Shown: positions 37,556 through 47,376, counted from the first letter of the stretch. The stretch is 64,000 nucleotides of DNA from UBA2821 sp902763335 (GCA_052066835.1 JBQHRJ010000004.1), one strand, 5' to 3'. Notes: generated by a model from the sequence alone, not told the origin. Numbers and translations are program-made.

Positions 37556-38425
37556 ATGGAATATACAATTACCGGACATACAGGTCTTACCGGTCTTTTA
37601 GGTTCACCTGTGGCACACAGCATATCACCTATGATGCATAACGAAGCTTTCAGACAGCTTGGTCTTGATTATGTATATTTATGTTTTGATGTAAATGTAG
37701 AAAATCTTGAAAATGCTGTAAACGGTTTGAAGACGCTCAATGTCAAAGGATTTAACTGTACAATGCCTGTTAAAAACCGTATGTTTGAATTAGTTGATGA
37801 AGCTAATCCGGCTGCCCAGATAATAGGTGCCGTAAACACGGTTCTTAATGATAATGGAAAACTTATAGGATATAATACTGACGGTATCGGTTATATGAGA
37901 GCAGTAAAAGATGCAGGTCATGATATTATCGGCAAGAAAATGACATTAATGGGTGCCGGTGGCGCTGCTACTGCAGTATGTACCCAGGCAGCTCTCGATG
38001 GTGTGGCTGAAATAAATGTGTTCAGTTTAAAGGACGCTTTTTATCCAAGAGCTGAACATCTGATTGAACAAATTAATAAGAAAACCAGCTGTAAAGCAAC
38101 TCTATATGATTTAGAGGACAAAAATGCTCTATATGACTCAATAAACTCATCTGACATTCTTACAAACGGAACTCCGGTCGGAATGGCTCCAAATGTTGAT
38201 GCATGCATCATAGATAACGAGGATGTATTCAGAAACGACTTAATAGTATCTGATGTCATATACAATCCTGAAGAAACAAAGTTATTAAAGATTGCAAAAT
38301 CACACGGTTGTCCTGTTTTCAACGGATTATACATGCTTTTATATCAGGGTGCTGAAGCATTTAAGATATGGACCGGTAAGGAAATGCCTGTCGATATAAT
38401 TAAAGAGAAATATTTCACCAGATAA
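37556..38425 (+). CDS. aroE: Shikimate dehydrogenase
   Basis: 289-residue NADPH-dependent reductase of 3-dehydroshikimate. GSPVAHSISPMMHN binds shikimate. The catalytic Lys lies in NCTMPVKN, a variant of the usual NVTxPxK motif. The cofactor motif is MGAGGAATAV. Variant members of the AroE family also use quinate, so dual specificity is possible. AGAGGA precedes the ATG. It faces aroD-aroK and ends in a strong terminator. Confidence 0.94.
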   Translation: MEYTITGHTGLTGLLGSPVAHSISPMMHNEAFRQLGLDYVYLCFDVNVENLENAVNGLKTLNVKGFNCTMPVKNRMFELVDEANPAAQIIGAVNTVLNDNGKLIGYNTDGIGYMRAVKDAGHDIIGKKMTLMGAGGAATAVCTQAALDGVAEINVFSLKDAFYPRAEHLIEQINKKTSCKATLYDLEDKNALYDSINSSDILTNGTPVGMAPNVDACIIDNEDVFRNDLIVSDVIYNPEETKLLKIAKSHGCPVFNGLYMLLYQGAEAFKIWTGKEMPVDIIKEKYFTR

Positions 38426-38463
38426 TCAATAAAATTACCATATAGCACATTTTTGATTATGCA

Positions 38464-38501
38464 AAAAAACGGTTGCCATTTTAACATGACAACCGTTTTT
38501 T
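38464..38501. terminator. Bidirectional terminator between aroE and the surface protein gene
   Basis: 12-bp stem AAAAAACGGTTG / CAACCGTTTTTT with a 14-nt loop; it has T-tracts in both directions and serves both convergent genes. Confidence 0.9.
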
Positions 38502-38507
38502 GTATAT

Positions 38508-41500
38508 TTATTTTTTAATTTTTGCACTCTTTACTGAAGAGTATGAACTATAGTAAACTTTTCCGTTTATTGTTCTATATGTTCTGATTTTGAAATAATA
38601 TGTTTTCTTTGCTTTAAGGCCTGTGACATTTGAAGACACACCATTAACTTTTCCAAATAACTTGTATTTACCATTTTTTGAAGTTGAATAGTATATCTCA
38701 TATCCTTCAGCACCTGTTACTGTTTTCCACTCAACTGTTGCACTCTTAGAAACCTGAGATTTAACTTTCTTGATAGAAGGTGTCTTAGTCTTTGTTCCTG
38801 CAACAATAGTAGCATACTGAGCACTCTTATATACTTTAGAACCAACTTTAACATATGAATATATCTGGAATGTTGTGTTAGTTCCTGAAGCAAGCTTGCT
38901 TACTGTAACAGAATTCTTTGTTGTAGAAGCTGCCTTAACATATTTATTCTTTTTCTGGTCATATTTGTATATATAATATCCTGTAGCCTTAACAGACTTT
39001 TTCCAGCTTAATTTTACACTACTGCTTGTATTTGATGAAATCTTTGGCTGTGTAGGTGCTGCCGGTAATATTATATATGATGTTGTAGCTGATGACTTAT
39101 AGTTTCCAATACCTGTTATCTTAACTGTTACTTTTCCAGGATATTTATTATTAGTACATGTAACCTTGAAATCATTATTCATAGATAATGTTCTATTATC
39201 AACAACAACTGTCATGTTCGTTATGGTAAAAGCATTTCCGCAATATGTCTGGTTATTAAATACCGGTAATTTTGCCTTACTTAATGACTTTCTGTTGATA
39301 GTAAACTGCGATTTAAGTATACCTGTATAATTACCTCTTCCTGTTATTGTTACTGTAGCTGTACCGGCATTTACATTGTCTGCAGCTGCAACAATATAAT
39401 CTTTGTTAAGCTCAAGCACCTTATCTCCATCTTTCACAACAACATTCGGTATCTGACCTGTTCCGTTATATGTTACAGACGGAATATCTTCAACAACAAT
39501 ATCTTCTGCCGTACTTATATCCTTTGCTGTTATCTGGAAATTAACACTCTTCTCACCTGTATAGTTACCCATACCTGTAAATTTGATTATACCATTTCCA
39601 ACATTTGTATTATTGAGATATTCAACAGTATAATCCTTACCTTCAACCAATGTTACGGCAGTTCCGCTTGCTGAATCTGTAAGTGCAAGTTCCGGTGTCT
39701 GTGCCTGTCCGTTATATTTGACAGCAGTTACTGCCTGATTCTGTGTCTGGCTGATCTGTTTTGGATTAATCTTAAATGTAGTTGTCGTTGTACCCGCATA
39801 TATTCCTATACCTTCTACTGTGACAGTAGCTGTACCGGCATTTATATTATCGGTGTATCTGACTGTGTAATCTGTATTTAATCTTAATGACTTATTTCCA
39901 CTTACCACATTGAATCCCGGTGTAATCTCTCTGCCACTGTATGTCTGATCAGGTATGTCTGATATAGTTGTATCAACAATATCTCTTGCAGTAACCGTAA
40001 TCTTCATACTTGCAGTAAGTCCGTCAACCGTTGTAGCTGTAAGCGTTACTTCTCCAACTTCAACACCCTGAACTGTTATGCTCTTCTTAGTTGTTGTTGT
40101 ATTAACCTTGTCCTCTGTTATCTTAATAATACCTTCTTTGTCTACACTCCATGTTACTACATCCGTTGTCTCTGCCGGTGAAATATTGGCAAATACATTT
40201 ATAGGAGAATCTCCCTTAAATATTGAAAATTCAGTATTATTAAGTTCTATGCTCTCAGCAGGTACCACAACCTCCACATCAATTGATGCTGTTGCACCCG
40301 ACGGTGCCGTAACCGTAATTTTCTGTGTTCCTTTAGCAAGTCCTTCTATAACTGCACTTTTTCCATCTTCTGATGGCTTAATGTTAATATATGTTGAATT
40401 ACCTGTGGTACTCCATGTAAATGTTTTATCTGTTGTAACATCATCATTTGATACACTTAAAGAAATATCAGCTGTACCTTTAAGCGGAACATATGCCTTT
40501 GTAGCTTCCTGTCCATGCTGATAGAAAGATATCTTCTTCGCCTTTATGATGACATTTACTTTAATTGTGTCAACTTTTCCAGAATCAGAAGTCGCTGTCA
40601 ATGTTGTTGTACCGACTTTTTTTCCCGTTAATATCGTTGATACACCGGAAGCTGTTTTATCAACTGACAATTCAACATTATCATTATCCTGAGTCCATGA
40701 AATACTGTCTGTACTGTCACTCGGTGTAAGAATTGCCGAAATCTGTGCAGTATTTCCAAGTTCAACATTTACCACATCAGTGCTTGCATTATTGGCCTTT
40801 ATATCCACGCTTGTCGCAGGAACATAAACATTTATATAAAATGAAACATTTTTCTCAAATTCATCACCAGCCGGTGTTTTTCCGTATGCGGTGAATGTAG
40901 CTTTAATCTTTCCTGTTTTTTTAGCAGTAAATGTAACTGTATTACCTCCATCTGAAGATACATTGCACACATCCTGTCCTGCCTCAATTGTCCATTTTGT
41001 AAGATCATTTGGTGTAGGATTCTCAGGGTCGTTGCTTGTAATTACAGGTTTTACATAAAACGAATTACCCTTGGCAACATTATATACTGTATTTCCCTCT
41101 TCATCTGTTGTAACATCATTAAGATCTGAATTTAATGATATCTTATCTGTATTTATAGGTTTTGCAACTTCAACATTTATTCTGACTGTTGCACCGGATT
41201 GAACTGTTTTTCCGGTAAGCATTGCTTTTCCTTCTTTTAATCCGCTGATTTTTACGCTTCTCTCTCCGTTATCATTTACATAATCCTCTGCGACACATAT
41301 TGAATTATTCTCACTTGACCATACAACGTCCTCTGTAGCTGTAGCAGGTTTAAACGAATATGAAAGTTCTCTTGTCTGTCCCATAGGAACTGTAAATATT
41401 GTATTAGCCACAATATCCGTTACAGGGGCATATACATTTACCTCAAGAATATTGCTTACACCACTTTCAGATATTACAGTGATCTTTGCTGTTCCTGCCT

Positions 41501-43310
41501 TTGCTCCTGCTGTTATTGTTCCATATTCATCTACCTTTGCAACAGATTCATTGGAAGATTTAAACGTACATGGTTCATTAGCAGCCGTTTCGCTGTCAGC
41601 CGGTGTATATATAACTCCATCCCTTGCATCACATACTATTATTTTATATTCACCATTTACAGGTATATCACATTTTGTAATGGTCTCATTTTTGTTATCA
41701 TCCTTTGCAAAAACGATTTCCTTGTACTGATATTTTGCAAGACTCTTGATTTTAAACCAGCCTGCAAGATTTCTTTTTCCACTTTTTGAATCTTTTACAG
41801 TACATGTTATTGTCGCATCACCCGCTGTATTCAGATAAAGGCTTGTACCATCATTTACCGAAGCAACACCCGGGTTATCTGATGACCATACAACTGTATC
41901 TGTTGAATTTGTAGGTGTGAATTCATGTGATAACTGATATGATGTCTGAACCAGTCCTGATATATATGAACCATCTTCAACTTCAGCACCATTCAATTTC
42001 ATTTTAAGTGATTCTGCTGGCTGACATACCTGAACATTTATATTCTTTGATAATGTGTTGTTTTTGCTGAAAAGTCTTGTATATGTAGTACCGACTGAAT
42101 TGGCATATTTTAATAACCCGGCATCAACATCTACTATCTCATTACCATTTGTGTCTGCTATACCATAAGCCTCCAGCTGATTGTCTGACACACTGGTAAA
42201 ATTGAATGTTTTTCCAACAAGACTTTCAACAGCTTTCTGTGTTGAAATATTCCATGTAGATCCTATAGAATCATATGCTGATACATTATCCGTAAGACCT
42301 TTTATTGCAAATATGTAATCTTTATCTACATATAATGTGTTGTTTGAAAAATATCCGTTTGATTCAAGTTCTTCTAAAGGCACTTCTTCTACCTTAATCA
42401 ATACACCTTCGCCTGATTCAACTGCCTGTGTAATATACTGCTTTTTAGCTTCATCATATTCTCTGATAACCTTAAAAACTCTTATCTCCTGTGAGATTGT
42501 TGAAGTAGCCTTATATATATTGTATGTATTTGTAGCATTTTCACCTGTACCTCTTGATGATGCCGTTATTGTAACTTCGGCATCCTGTACATCCATGTTT
42601 TCTGTAGTACATACCTGAACCATTGCTTCTACTTTTGCAGTTCCATCACTATTCTGTGTGATTGTACCTGTTGTGGTATTGGTTGGGTTTCCGTCATTTC
42701 CAACAAAGTATATATATTTCATACTTTCCTTTGGAATTGTAAATAAGATGTCTTCAGTAGCTGTAGCTGAATCTTTCGCAGCTATTGTTGTTGTAATTGT
42801 AAACGGCTCACATCCTGAAAAATAAGTTTTTACCGGCTGCGGTATCTCTATATCCTTAACATTCAGATATTTTACTGTAGCACCGATAGAATTACCATAT
42901 GTTTCAGCAGTACTTCCTGCATTACACCATACAACAAATCCGCCTGTAGTCTCTCCATCTACTGCTGCTTTACCAAAAGCATCTTGCTGGATTTCTACCT
43001 TATCTCCGAGTACAGCCACTTCTTTGAGTGCACTGCATTTATCCTGTGTCAGTGCGCCGGATTCTATACTGCTTACAGTATAAGAAACATTATCCTTTGT
43101 AACTGTTTCCGGAATTACTATACTCGTCACAGGATATGATGAATCATCATTATAGCCTGTAACGGTAGCTGTTTTGTCAGTATCATTATATGAATATACG
43201 ATACTGTTATCTGCTTCAGTCATTGCCTTTACATCTATACTTTCAAGATGAAGAGATGTAAATACCATCACAACAACGAGCAATGCTGAAATTAATCTTT
43301 TTTTGTTCAT
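38508..43310 (-). CDS. Large secreted Ig-like/FN3 repeat surface protein
   Basis: 1600 residues with a clear signal peptide (MNKKRLISALLVVVMVF, cleavage near VKA at residue 29). An N-terminal beta-rich region (about 35-150) is followed by many bacterial Ig-like (BIG2-type) modules with VWSS.N..VA.V cores to about 1130. Four modules with YNGxxxxP and GxGNYTG patterns (about 1130-1390) come next, and two fibronectin type III domains (about 1395-1600) end the protein. No LPXTG motif, SLH or choline-binding repeat is visible, so the anchoring mode is unknown. It is probably an adhesin or surface scaffold. GGAGG precedes the ATG. Confidence 0.88.
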   Translation of the reverse strand: MNKKRLISALLVVVMVFTSLHLESIDVKAMTEADNSIVYSYNDTDKTATVTGYNDDSSYPVTSIVIPETVTKDNVSYTVSSIESGALTQDKCSALKEVAVLGDKVEIQQDAFGKAAVDGETTGGFVVWCNAGSTAETYGNSIGATVKYLNVKDIEIPQPVKTYFSGCEPFTITTTIAAKDSATATEDILFTIPKESMKYIYFVGNDGNPTNTTTGTITQNSDGTAKVEAMVQVCTTENMDVQDAEVTITASSRGTGENATNTYNIYKATSTISQEIRVFKVIREYDEAKKQYITQAVESGEGVLIKVEEVPLEELESNGYFSNNTLYVDKDYIFAIKGLTDNVSAYDSIGSTWNISTQKAVESLVGKTFNFTSVSDNQLEAYGIADTNGNEIVDVDAGLLKYANSVGTTYTRLFSKNNTLSKNINVQVCQPAESLKMKLNGAEVEDGSYISGLVQTSYQLSHEFTPTNSTDTVVWSSDNPGVASVNDGTSLYLNTAGDATITCTVKDSKSGKRNLAGWFKIKSLAKYQYKEIVFAKDDNKNETITKCDIPVNGEYKIIVCDARDGVIYTPADSETAANEPCTFKSSNESVAKVDEYGTITAGAKAGTAKITVISESGVSNILEVNVYAPVTDIVANTIFTVPMGQTRELSYSFKPATATEDVVWSSENNSICVAEDYVNDNGERSVKISGLKEGKAMLTGKTVQSGATVRINVEVAKPINTDKISLNSDLNDVTTDEEGNTVYNVAKGNSFYVKPVITSNDPENPTPNDLTKWTIEAGQDVCNVSSDGGNTVTFTAKKTGKIKATFTAYGKTPAGDEFEKNVSFYINVYVPATSVDIKANNASTDVVNVELGNTAQISAILTPSDSTDSISWTQDNDNVELSVDKTASGVSTILTGKKVGTTTLTATSDSGKVDTIKVNVIIKAKKISFYQHGQEATKAYVPLKGTADISLSVSNDDVTTDKTFTWSTTGNSTYINIKPSEDGKSAVIEGLAKGTQKITVTAPSGATASIDVEVVVPAESIELNNTEFSIFKGDSPINVFANISPAETTDVVTWSVDKEGIIKITEDKVNTTTTKKSITVQGVEVGEVTLTATTVDGLTASMKITVTARDIVDTTISDIPDQTYSGREITPGFNVVSGNKSLRLNTDYTVRYTDNINAGTATVTVEGIGIYAGTTTTTFKINPKQISQTQNQAVTAVKYNGQAQTPELALTDSASGTAVTLVEGKDYTVEYLNNTNVGNGIIKFTGMGNYTGEKSVNFQITAKDISTAEDIVVEDIPSVTYNGTGQIPNVVVKDGDKVLELNKDYIVAAADNVNAGTATVTITGRGNYTGILKSQFTINRKSLSKAKLPVFNNQTYCGNAFTITNMTVVVDNRTLSMNNDFKVTCTNNKYPGKVTVKITGIGNYKSSATTSYIILPAAPTQPKISSNTSSSVKLSWKKSVKATGYYIYKYDQKKNKYVKAASTTKNSVTVSKLASGTNTTFQIYSYVKVGSKVYKSAQYATIVAGTKTKTPSIKKVKSQVSKSATVEWKTVTGAEGYEIYYSTSKNGKYKLFGKVNGVSSNVTGLKAKKTYYFKIRTYRTINGKVYYSSYSSVKSAKIKK

Positions 43311-43360
43311 TATTTTCCTCCTTTAATTTTATATTGATTTTTAACAAACTACGCTCTTTA

Positions 43361-43389
43361 ATTATACACAATACAGCCAATTTATACAA
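43361..43389 (-). promoter_or_regulatory. Promoter of the surface protein gene
   Basis: TTGTAT (43384-43389) and TATAAT (43361-43366) with a 17-nt spacer on the minus strand, about 50 nt before the start codon. Confidence 0.65.
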
Positions 43390-43413
43390 GAATATAATAA
43401 AAAAATTATAGGA

Positions 43414-43923
43414 TTAAACTTTATTTAAATGCCTGTTATAAGATATCAGAACGATTTTTTCAAGCTTTCTCTTAAGGACTATCTGGATTTCTTCCTTAGG
43501 ATGAATCGGCTTTACAAGAACAGAATGTATTCCGGCTTTTTTTGCCCCGTAAACATCTGTAAATATCTGATCTCCTACAAAAAGTGTATTTTCTGCCGTC
43601 GTACCCATAATTTTCATTGCTTTTATATAATTTTTTGCCGAAGGTTTGTGTGCATTAAATATGTACTTTGATTTTACGGCATCTGCAAACGGTTTAACCC
43701 TCGGTTCTTTATTGTTTGAAATAAGACATGTATCAAATCCGATTTTTCTTAATTTTTCAAACAGCTGTTCAGCCTTTTTCTGTGAAGGTGCTCCATGAGG
43801 CACAAGTGTATTGTCTATATCAAACAATATTCCTTTATATCCTTCTTGATAATATCCTTCAAAATCCATTGTATATACAGATTCTCTGCATTCATCCGGA
43901 TAAAAGCGGGATAATATACTCAT
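43414..43923 (-). CDS. YqeG-family HAD phosphatase
   Basis: 169-residue HAD IIIA-type phosphatase. The nucleophile motif is FDIDNTLVPHG, motif II SNN, and the C-terminal GDQIFTDVYGAKKAG carries the metal-binding Asp. It belongs to the YqeG group conserved in Firmicutes, with unknown natural substrate. AGGAA and GGAAAA blocks precede the ATG. It follows nrdR on the same strand. Confidence 0.92.
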   Translation of the reverse strand: MSILSRFYPDECRESVYTMDFEGYYQEGYKGILFDIDNTLVPHGAPSQKKAEQLFEKLRKIGFDTCLISNNKEPRVKPFADAVKSKYIFNAHKPSAKNYIKAMKIMGTTAENTLFVGDQIFTDVYGAKKAGIHSVLVKPIHPKEEIQIVLKRKLEKIVLISYNRHLNKV

Positions 43924-43956
43924 ATTTTTCCTGTTCCTTTCATATATTTATGACTG

Positions 43957-44409
43957 TTATTTATCTAAAAGTTTTTTCAGCTCATCCATAAATGTGTTTA
44001 CATCCTTAAATTCTCTGTATACAGATGCAAACCTCACATATGCAACGGCTTCAAAATTCTTCAGCTTGTCCATAACTATCTCACCTATATCAGAACTTTT
44101 TACTTCTCTCTGCTCCAGATTAAATATTTCATTTTCAATTTCGTCTATAAGCTTATTTATTTCTTCAACCGAAACCGGCCGTTTATGGCAGGACCTGAAT
44201 ATTCCTGCCTCTATTTTCGACCGGTCATACGGTTCTCTTGTATTATCTTTTTTGATTACTACCAACGGTATTGTTTCTATTTTCTCATATGTTGTAAACC
44301 TTTTTTTGCACTTTTCACACTGTCTTCTTCGTCTGATTGAACAGTTGTCATCAGCCGGTCTTGAATCTATAACCTTTGTATCTTCCTGACCACAAAACGG
44401 ACATTTCAT
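43957..44409 (-). CDS. nrdR: Transcriptional repressor NrdR
   Basis: 150-residue repressor of ribonucleotide reductase genes. The N-terminal zinc ribbon MKCPFCGQEDTKVIDSR and CEKCKKRFTTYE is followed by the ATP-cone that senses ATP/dATP. GGAGG precedes the ATG. No NrdR box is identified here and no nrd gene is in the window. Confidence 0.97.
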   Translation of the reverse strand: MKCPFCGQEDTKVIDSRPADDNCSIRRRRQCEKCKKRFTTYEKIETIPLVVIKKDNTREPYDRSKIEAGIFRSCHKRPVSVEEINKLIDEIENEIFNLEQREVKSSDIGEIVMDKLKNFEAVAYVRFASVYREFKDVNTFMDELKKLLDK

Positions 44410-44493
44410 TTACTTTTCCTCCATATATTATAATTCAATGCTTATGCATATTTTCTAATGAGGATTATAATTTGAATTTATATTTTGGTCAAG

Positions 44494-44754
44494 CTAATAC
44501 TTACATTTTTTTAGAACCTCTTCAACACACACATTCACAAGAACAATATCATCACCTATCTGACATATGCATTTAAATGGTATAATGTACTCTGTATCAC
44601 GTCCAAAAACTCCACATATCTTTCCCGGTCCCGGTACAACTATCGCTTCTATGCACCCTGTACATTCATTAAATATAATGTCATTTACATATCCCAGCCG
44701 TTTACAGTCACATTCGTTTATTACTTCCTTTTGCTTTAAATCATATATTCTCAT
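44494..44754 (-). CDS. YlmC/YmxH family sporulation protein (PRC-barrel)
   Basis: 86-residue PRC-barrel protein: MRIYDLKQKEVIN, LGYVNDIIF, and IIPFKCICQIGDDIVLV match the YlmC/YmxH group, expressed around sporulation in Firmicutes. It is unusually cysteine-rich (7 Cys). The start at 44754 has AGGA 9 nt upstream. It lies 27 nt after sigG, so cotranscription is likely. Confidence 0.88.
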   Translation of the reverse strand: MRIYDLKQKEVINECDCKRLGYVNDIIFNECTGCIEAIVVPGPGKICGVFGRDTEYIIPFKCICQIGDDIVLVNVCVEEVLKKCKY

Positions 44755-44781
44755 GAAAAGCAATCCTTTTTTTACAGTATA

Positions 44782-45558
44782 TTATGACAGATAATTTTTC
44801 ATACTTTTTAATGCATTTTTTTCAAGTCTGCTCACCTGTGCCTGCGATATTCCTATCTCATCCGCAACTTCCATCTGTGTTCTGCCTTTATAAAAACGAA
44901 GCTCTATAATATTTTTTTCACGTTCAGGCAGTCGTTTTATGGCATCACTCAATGCCAGATTCTGAACCCAGTTATCTTCCCTGCTCTTCTTATCGCTAAT
45001 CTGATCCATAACATATAGTGTGTCTCCTCCCTCCGAATAAACGGGTTCATATAATGACACCGGACTCTGTATGGCATCAAGAGCATATACAACTTCTTCT
45101 TTTGCTATACCTATTTCACTGGCAATTTCAGTTACTGTAGGTTCTTTCTGATTTTTTCTTACAAAGTTCTCCTTTGCATATATTGCCTTATATGCTGTAT
45201 CCCTGATAGAACGGCTTACTCGTATTGAATTGTTATCTCTTAAATACCTTCTGATTTCACCTATTATCATCGGAACTGCATATGTTGAGAATTTCACATT
45301 AAGGGTACGGTCAAAATTATCAATAGCTTTCATAAGTCCTATACATCCAATCTGAAATAAATCATCAACGTTTTCATTACTATTGGAAAATCTCTGTATA
45401 ATGCTCAGAACAAGTCTTAAGTTGCCCTTTATAAATGTTTCTCTTGCTGCTGTATCACCATTATCAATTCTGTCCCATAATTGTTCTTTTTCCTCATTTT
45501 TCAGTAGTGGGAGTTTTGATGTGTTAACACCACATATTTCAACCTTATAAAGTGCCAT
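44782..45558 (-). CDS. sigG: Forespore sigma factor SigG
   Basis: 258-residue sigma-70 family factor active in the forespore after engulfment. The N-terminal YKVEICGVNTSKLP segment is the sigma-G hallmark and the Gin/SpoIIAB-binding region. Regions 2 (LFQIGCIGLMKAI, core and -10 binding) and 4 (MEVADEIGISQAQVSRLEK) are intact. The genes spoIIGA and sigE, usually just upstream, are absent; a terminator and secG are there instead. GGAGG precedes the ATG. Confidence 0.97.
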   Translation of the reverse strand: MALYKVEICGVNTSKLPLLKNEEKEQLWDRIDNGDTAARETFIKGNLRLVLSIIQRFSNSNENVDDLFQIGCIGLMKAIDNFDRTLNVKFSTYAVPMIIGEIRRYLRDNNSIRVSRSIRDTAYKAIYAKENFVRKNQKEPTVTEIASEIGIAKEEVVYALDAIQSPVSLYEPVYSEGGDTLYVMDQISDKKSREDNWVQNLALSDAIKRLPEREKNIIELRFYKGRTQMEVADEIGISQAQVSRLEKNALKSMKNYLS

Positions 45559-45693
45559 TTTACATTTCCTCCGTCTTATCGTTTCATAATAAAAATGATT
45601 TACGGATTAAGATTTCTTTATTCAATTAAAATCAAATTCAGGTTGATAAATTTTTCCATCATAAAAGCATTGTGGTTCATTTTGTCCGTTGCA

Positions 45694-45726
45694 TAAAAAA
45701 AGCAGCTCTGATAATTCAGAACTGCT
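45694..45726 (-). terminator. secG terminator
   Basis: Stem AGCAG-c-TCTGA / TCAGA-a-CTGCT with a 4-nt loop (45701-45726), followed on the minus strand by TTTTTTT (45694-45700). It directly follows the secG stop. Confidence 0.85.
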
Positions 45727-45738
45727 ATATTCCCAATC

Positions 45739-45975
45739 TTATAAGAATTTGCAATTAAGTACAATCGCTATCACAAGGAAAAGTACTGCAAGAATCTTAG
45801 TTGCCTTCTCTAAAGCACCTTCCATCGAACGTCCCTTATTCTTGCCCCAATATGTATCAGCAACTCCACTGATAGCTCCTGTAAGACCTGCAGATTTACT
45901 CTCCTGCATTAATACAATAACTGTAAGAATAAGTCCGATAATAACGAAAACTATTGTCAAAATTGTTTTAATCAC
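45739..45975 (-). CDS. secG: Preprotein translocase subunit SecG
   Basis: 78-residue SecG with two membrane segments (about 4-24 and 54-74) and the conserved loop QESKSAGLTGAISG then TYWGKNKGRSMEGALEK. The start is GTG (MIKTILTIV) with GGAGG 7 nt upstream; earlier in-frame codons lack a site. It has its own terminator. Confidence 0.93.
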   Translation of the reverse strand: MIKTILTIVFVIIGLILTVIVLMQESKSAGLTGAISGVADTYWGKNKGRSMEGALEKATKILAVLFLVIAIVLNCKFL

Positions 45976-46062
45976 AATTACACCTCCTATAAGATACATG
46001 TTCTATATTTTTTTAAAAAACAACAGATATATTGTACCACATTCATATACATATAGCAAGTC

Positions 46063-46167
46063 TTATTTTAAATCATCATTCAACAGACCGGCAAGTGTAG
46101 GTGTCACATGAAGTTCATTCATCATTTCAATTAAACCAGCTGAATTTTTATCTCTGTCCTCTGACAT
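46063..46167 (-). CDS. Possible small protein (34 residues)
   Basis: Short frame MSEDRDKNSAGLIEMMNELH to DDLK with AGGTGA 8 nt upstream of ATG. It is acidic with an amphipathic helix-like middle. It lies between secG and a terminator, so it would need its own promoter or read into secG. I do not recognise it. Confidence 0.4.
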   Translation of the reverse strand: MSEDRDKNSAGLIEMMNELHVTPTLAGLLNDDLK

Positions 46168-46218
46168 TTTCCATTCACCTGCTTTTGTTTTTATAAAAGT
46201 ATATCACAGGGAACGCAT

Positions 46219-46256
46219 AAAAAAAAGCGGTTTGTAACATCTCTGTCACAAACCGC
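46219..46256 (-). terminator. Terminator after the DRE-TIM enzyme gene
   Basis: Perfect 9-bp stem GCGGTTTGT / ACAAACCGC with a 12-nt loop, followed on the minus strand by eight T. It starts 10 nt after the stop of the aldolase-like gene. Confidence 0.9.
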
Positions 46257-46265
46257 CATGTGTTA

Positions 46266-47237
46266 TTAATCTCTCTCAAGAATCATATTGTAAAAATCAA
46301 GATACTTTGTATCTCCCTCTTTTACTGCTGCAATTGCTGTACGCGGGTGCTGATCTGTAAGACCTGTAAGAAGATAAGGAATATCATATCCCCATACAGA
46401 TTTCTTTCTTGTCTCTACCATGTATTTTTCCATAAATCTAAGAATCGGATCAAGTCTGTATTCCGGATTTTTAAGGAATCCTACAAGTGCTTCAAGAGCA
46501 CAGTTACCTGCTCCACGACCCATTCCGCATACTGTGGCATCAAGGAAACTTACACCCTGTGCAAGTGACTCTATAGTATTTGCAAAGGCACACTGCTGAT
46601 TATTATGCGCATGAATTCCAATCTTTTTACCGTATTTTTCAGTTTCTTCTAAATATAAATCACTTATTCTTCTTATCTGTTCCGGATATAATGAACCATA
46701 GCTGTCTACGATGTAAATTGCATCAACCGGAGATTTTCCAAGCATCTCAAGTGCTTTCTTCACATCAGCTTCCTGTGCATTTGAAATAGCCATAATGTTA
46801 CATGTAGTCTCGTAACCTTTGTTATAAGCATCCTCTATCATAGAAAGTGCCTCAGGCATTGTATTGATATATGTAGCAACTCTTATCATGTCAAGCGGAC
46901 TTTCATCCCTTGAATGTATATCTTCCTTATAATCGCATCTTCCTACATCTGCCATAATGGATAATTTAAGTTTTGTATCATTTTCTCCGACTATTGCTCT
47001 GATATCATCGTCATTACAGAACTTCCACTTACCAAATTTATTAACATCAAACTGATCCTTTGAAGCCTTATATCCTAATTCCATATAATCAACGCCGGCC
47101 TTTACGTTCATTTCATAAAGTGCCTTAACGAATTCATCTGAAAAATAAAAATCATTTACAAGTCCACCATCTCTTATAGTGGCATCCAATACTCTCACGT
47201 CTTCTCTAACAGTTAATAAATCACCTTTCTGTCCCAT
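46266..47237 (-). CDS. DRE-TIM family aldolase-like protein (HMGL/DmpG-like)
   Basis: 323-residue TIM-barrel protein. The DRE-TIM signature appears as RVLDATIRDGGLVND with the catalytic Arg-Asp pair, followed by IGIHAHNNQQCAFANT (metal-binding His-x-His) and CGMGRGAGN. Relatives include 4-hydroxy-2-oxovalerate aldolase and homocitrate/isopropylmalate synthases; the C-terminal synthase domain is missing, so it is likely a lyase. The substrate is unknown. GGAGG precedes the ATG. It has its own terminator. Confidence 0.88.
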   Translation of the reverse strand: MGQKGDLLTVREDVRVLDATIRDGGLVNDFYFSDEFVKALYEMNVKAGVDYMELGYKASKDQFDVNKFGKWKFCNDDDIRAIVGENDTKLKLSIMADVGRCDYKEDIHSRDESPLDMIRVATYINTMPEALSMIEDAYNKGYETTCNIMAISNAQEADVKKALEMLGKSPVDAIYIVDSYGSLYPEQIRRISDLYLEETEKYGKKIGIHAHNNQQCAFANTIESLAQGVSFLDATVCGMGRGAGNCALEALVGFLKNPEYRLDPILRFMEKYMVETRKKSVWGYDIPYLLTGLTDQHPRTAIAAVKEGDTKYLDFYNMILERD

Positions 47238-47344
47238 GTTGTCCTCCGTTTATTACTTTTTATTCTTTGTTCCTTTAACGTGTTAAAGTATAGCACACAT
47301 TTAAGCCATAGGCAAGGAAAATATGTAAATTATTTATTTTTAAT

Positions 47345-47376
47345 ACACGCAGAACTCCTTATCCGGGTCTGCGTGT
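47345..47376 (-). terminator. Hairpin after eno
   Basis: 9-bp stem ACACGCAGA / TCTGCGTGT with a 14-nt loop, 19 nt after the eno stop. The following minus-strand run is ATTAAAAATAAAT, so the T-tract is weak and termination is likely but not certain. Confidence 0.55.

Noticed and set aside
40078..40521. 147-residue plus-strand ORF inside the surface protein region
   Set aside because: Antisense to the Ig-like repeats; composition reflects the repeats.
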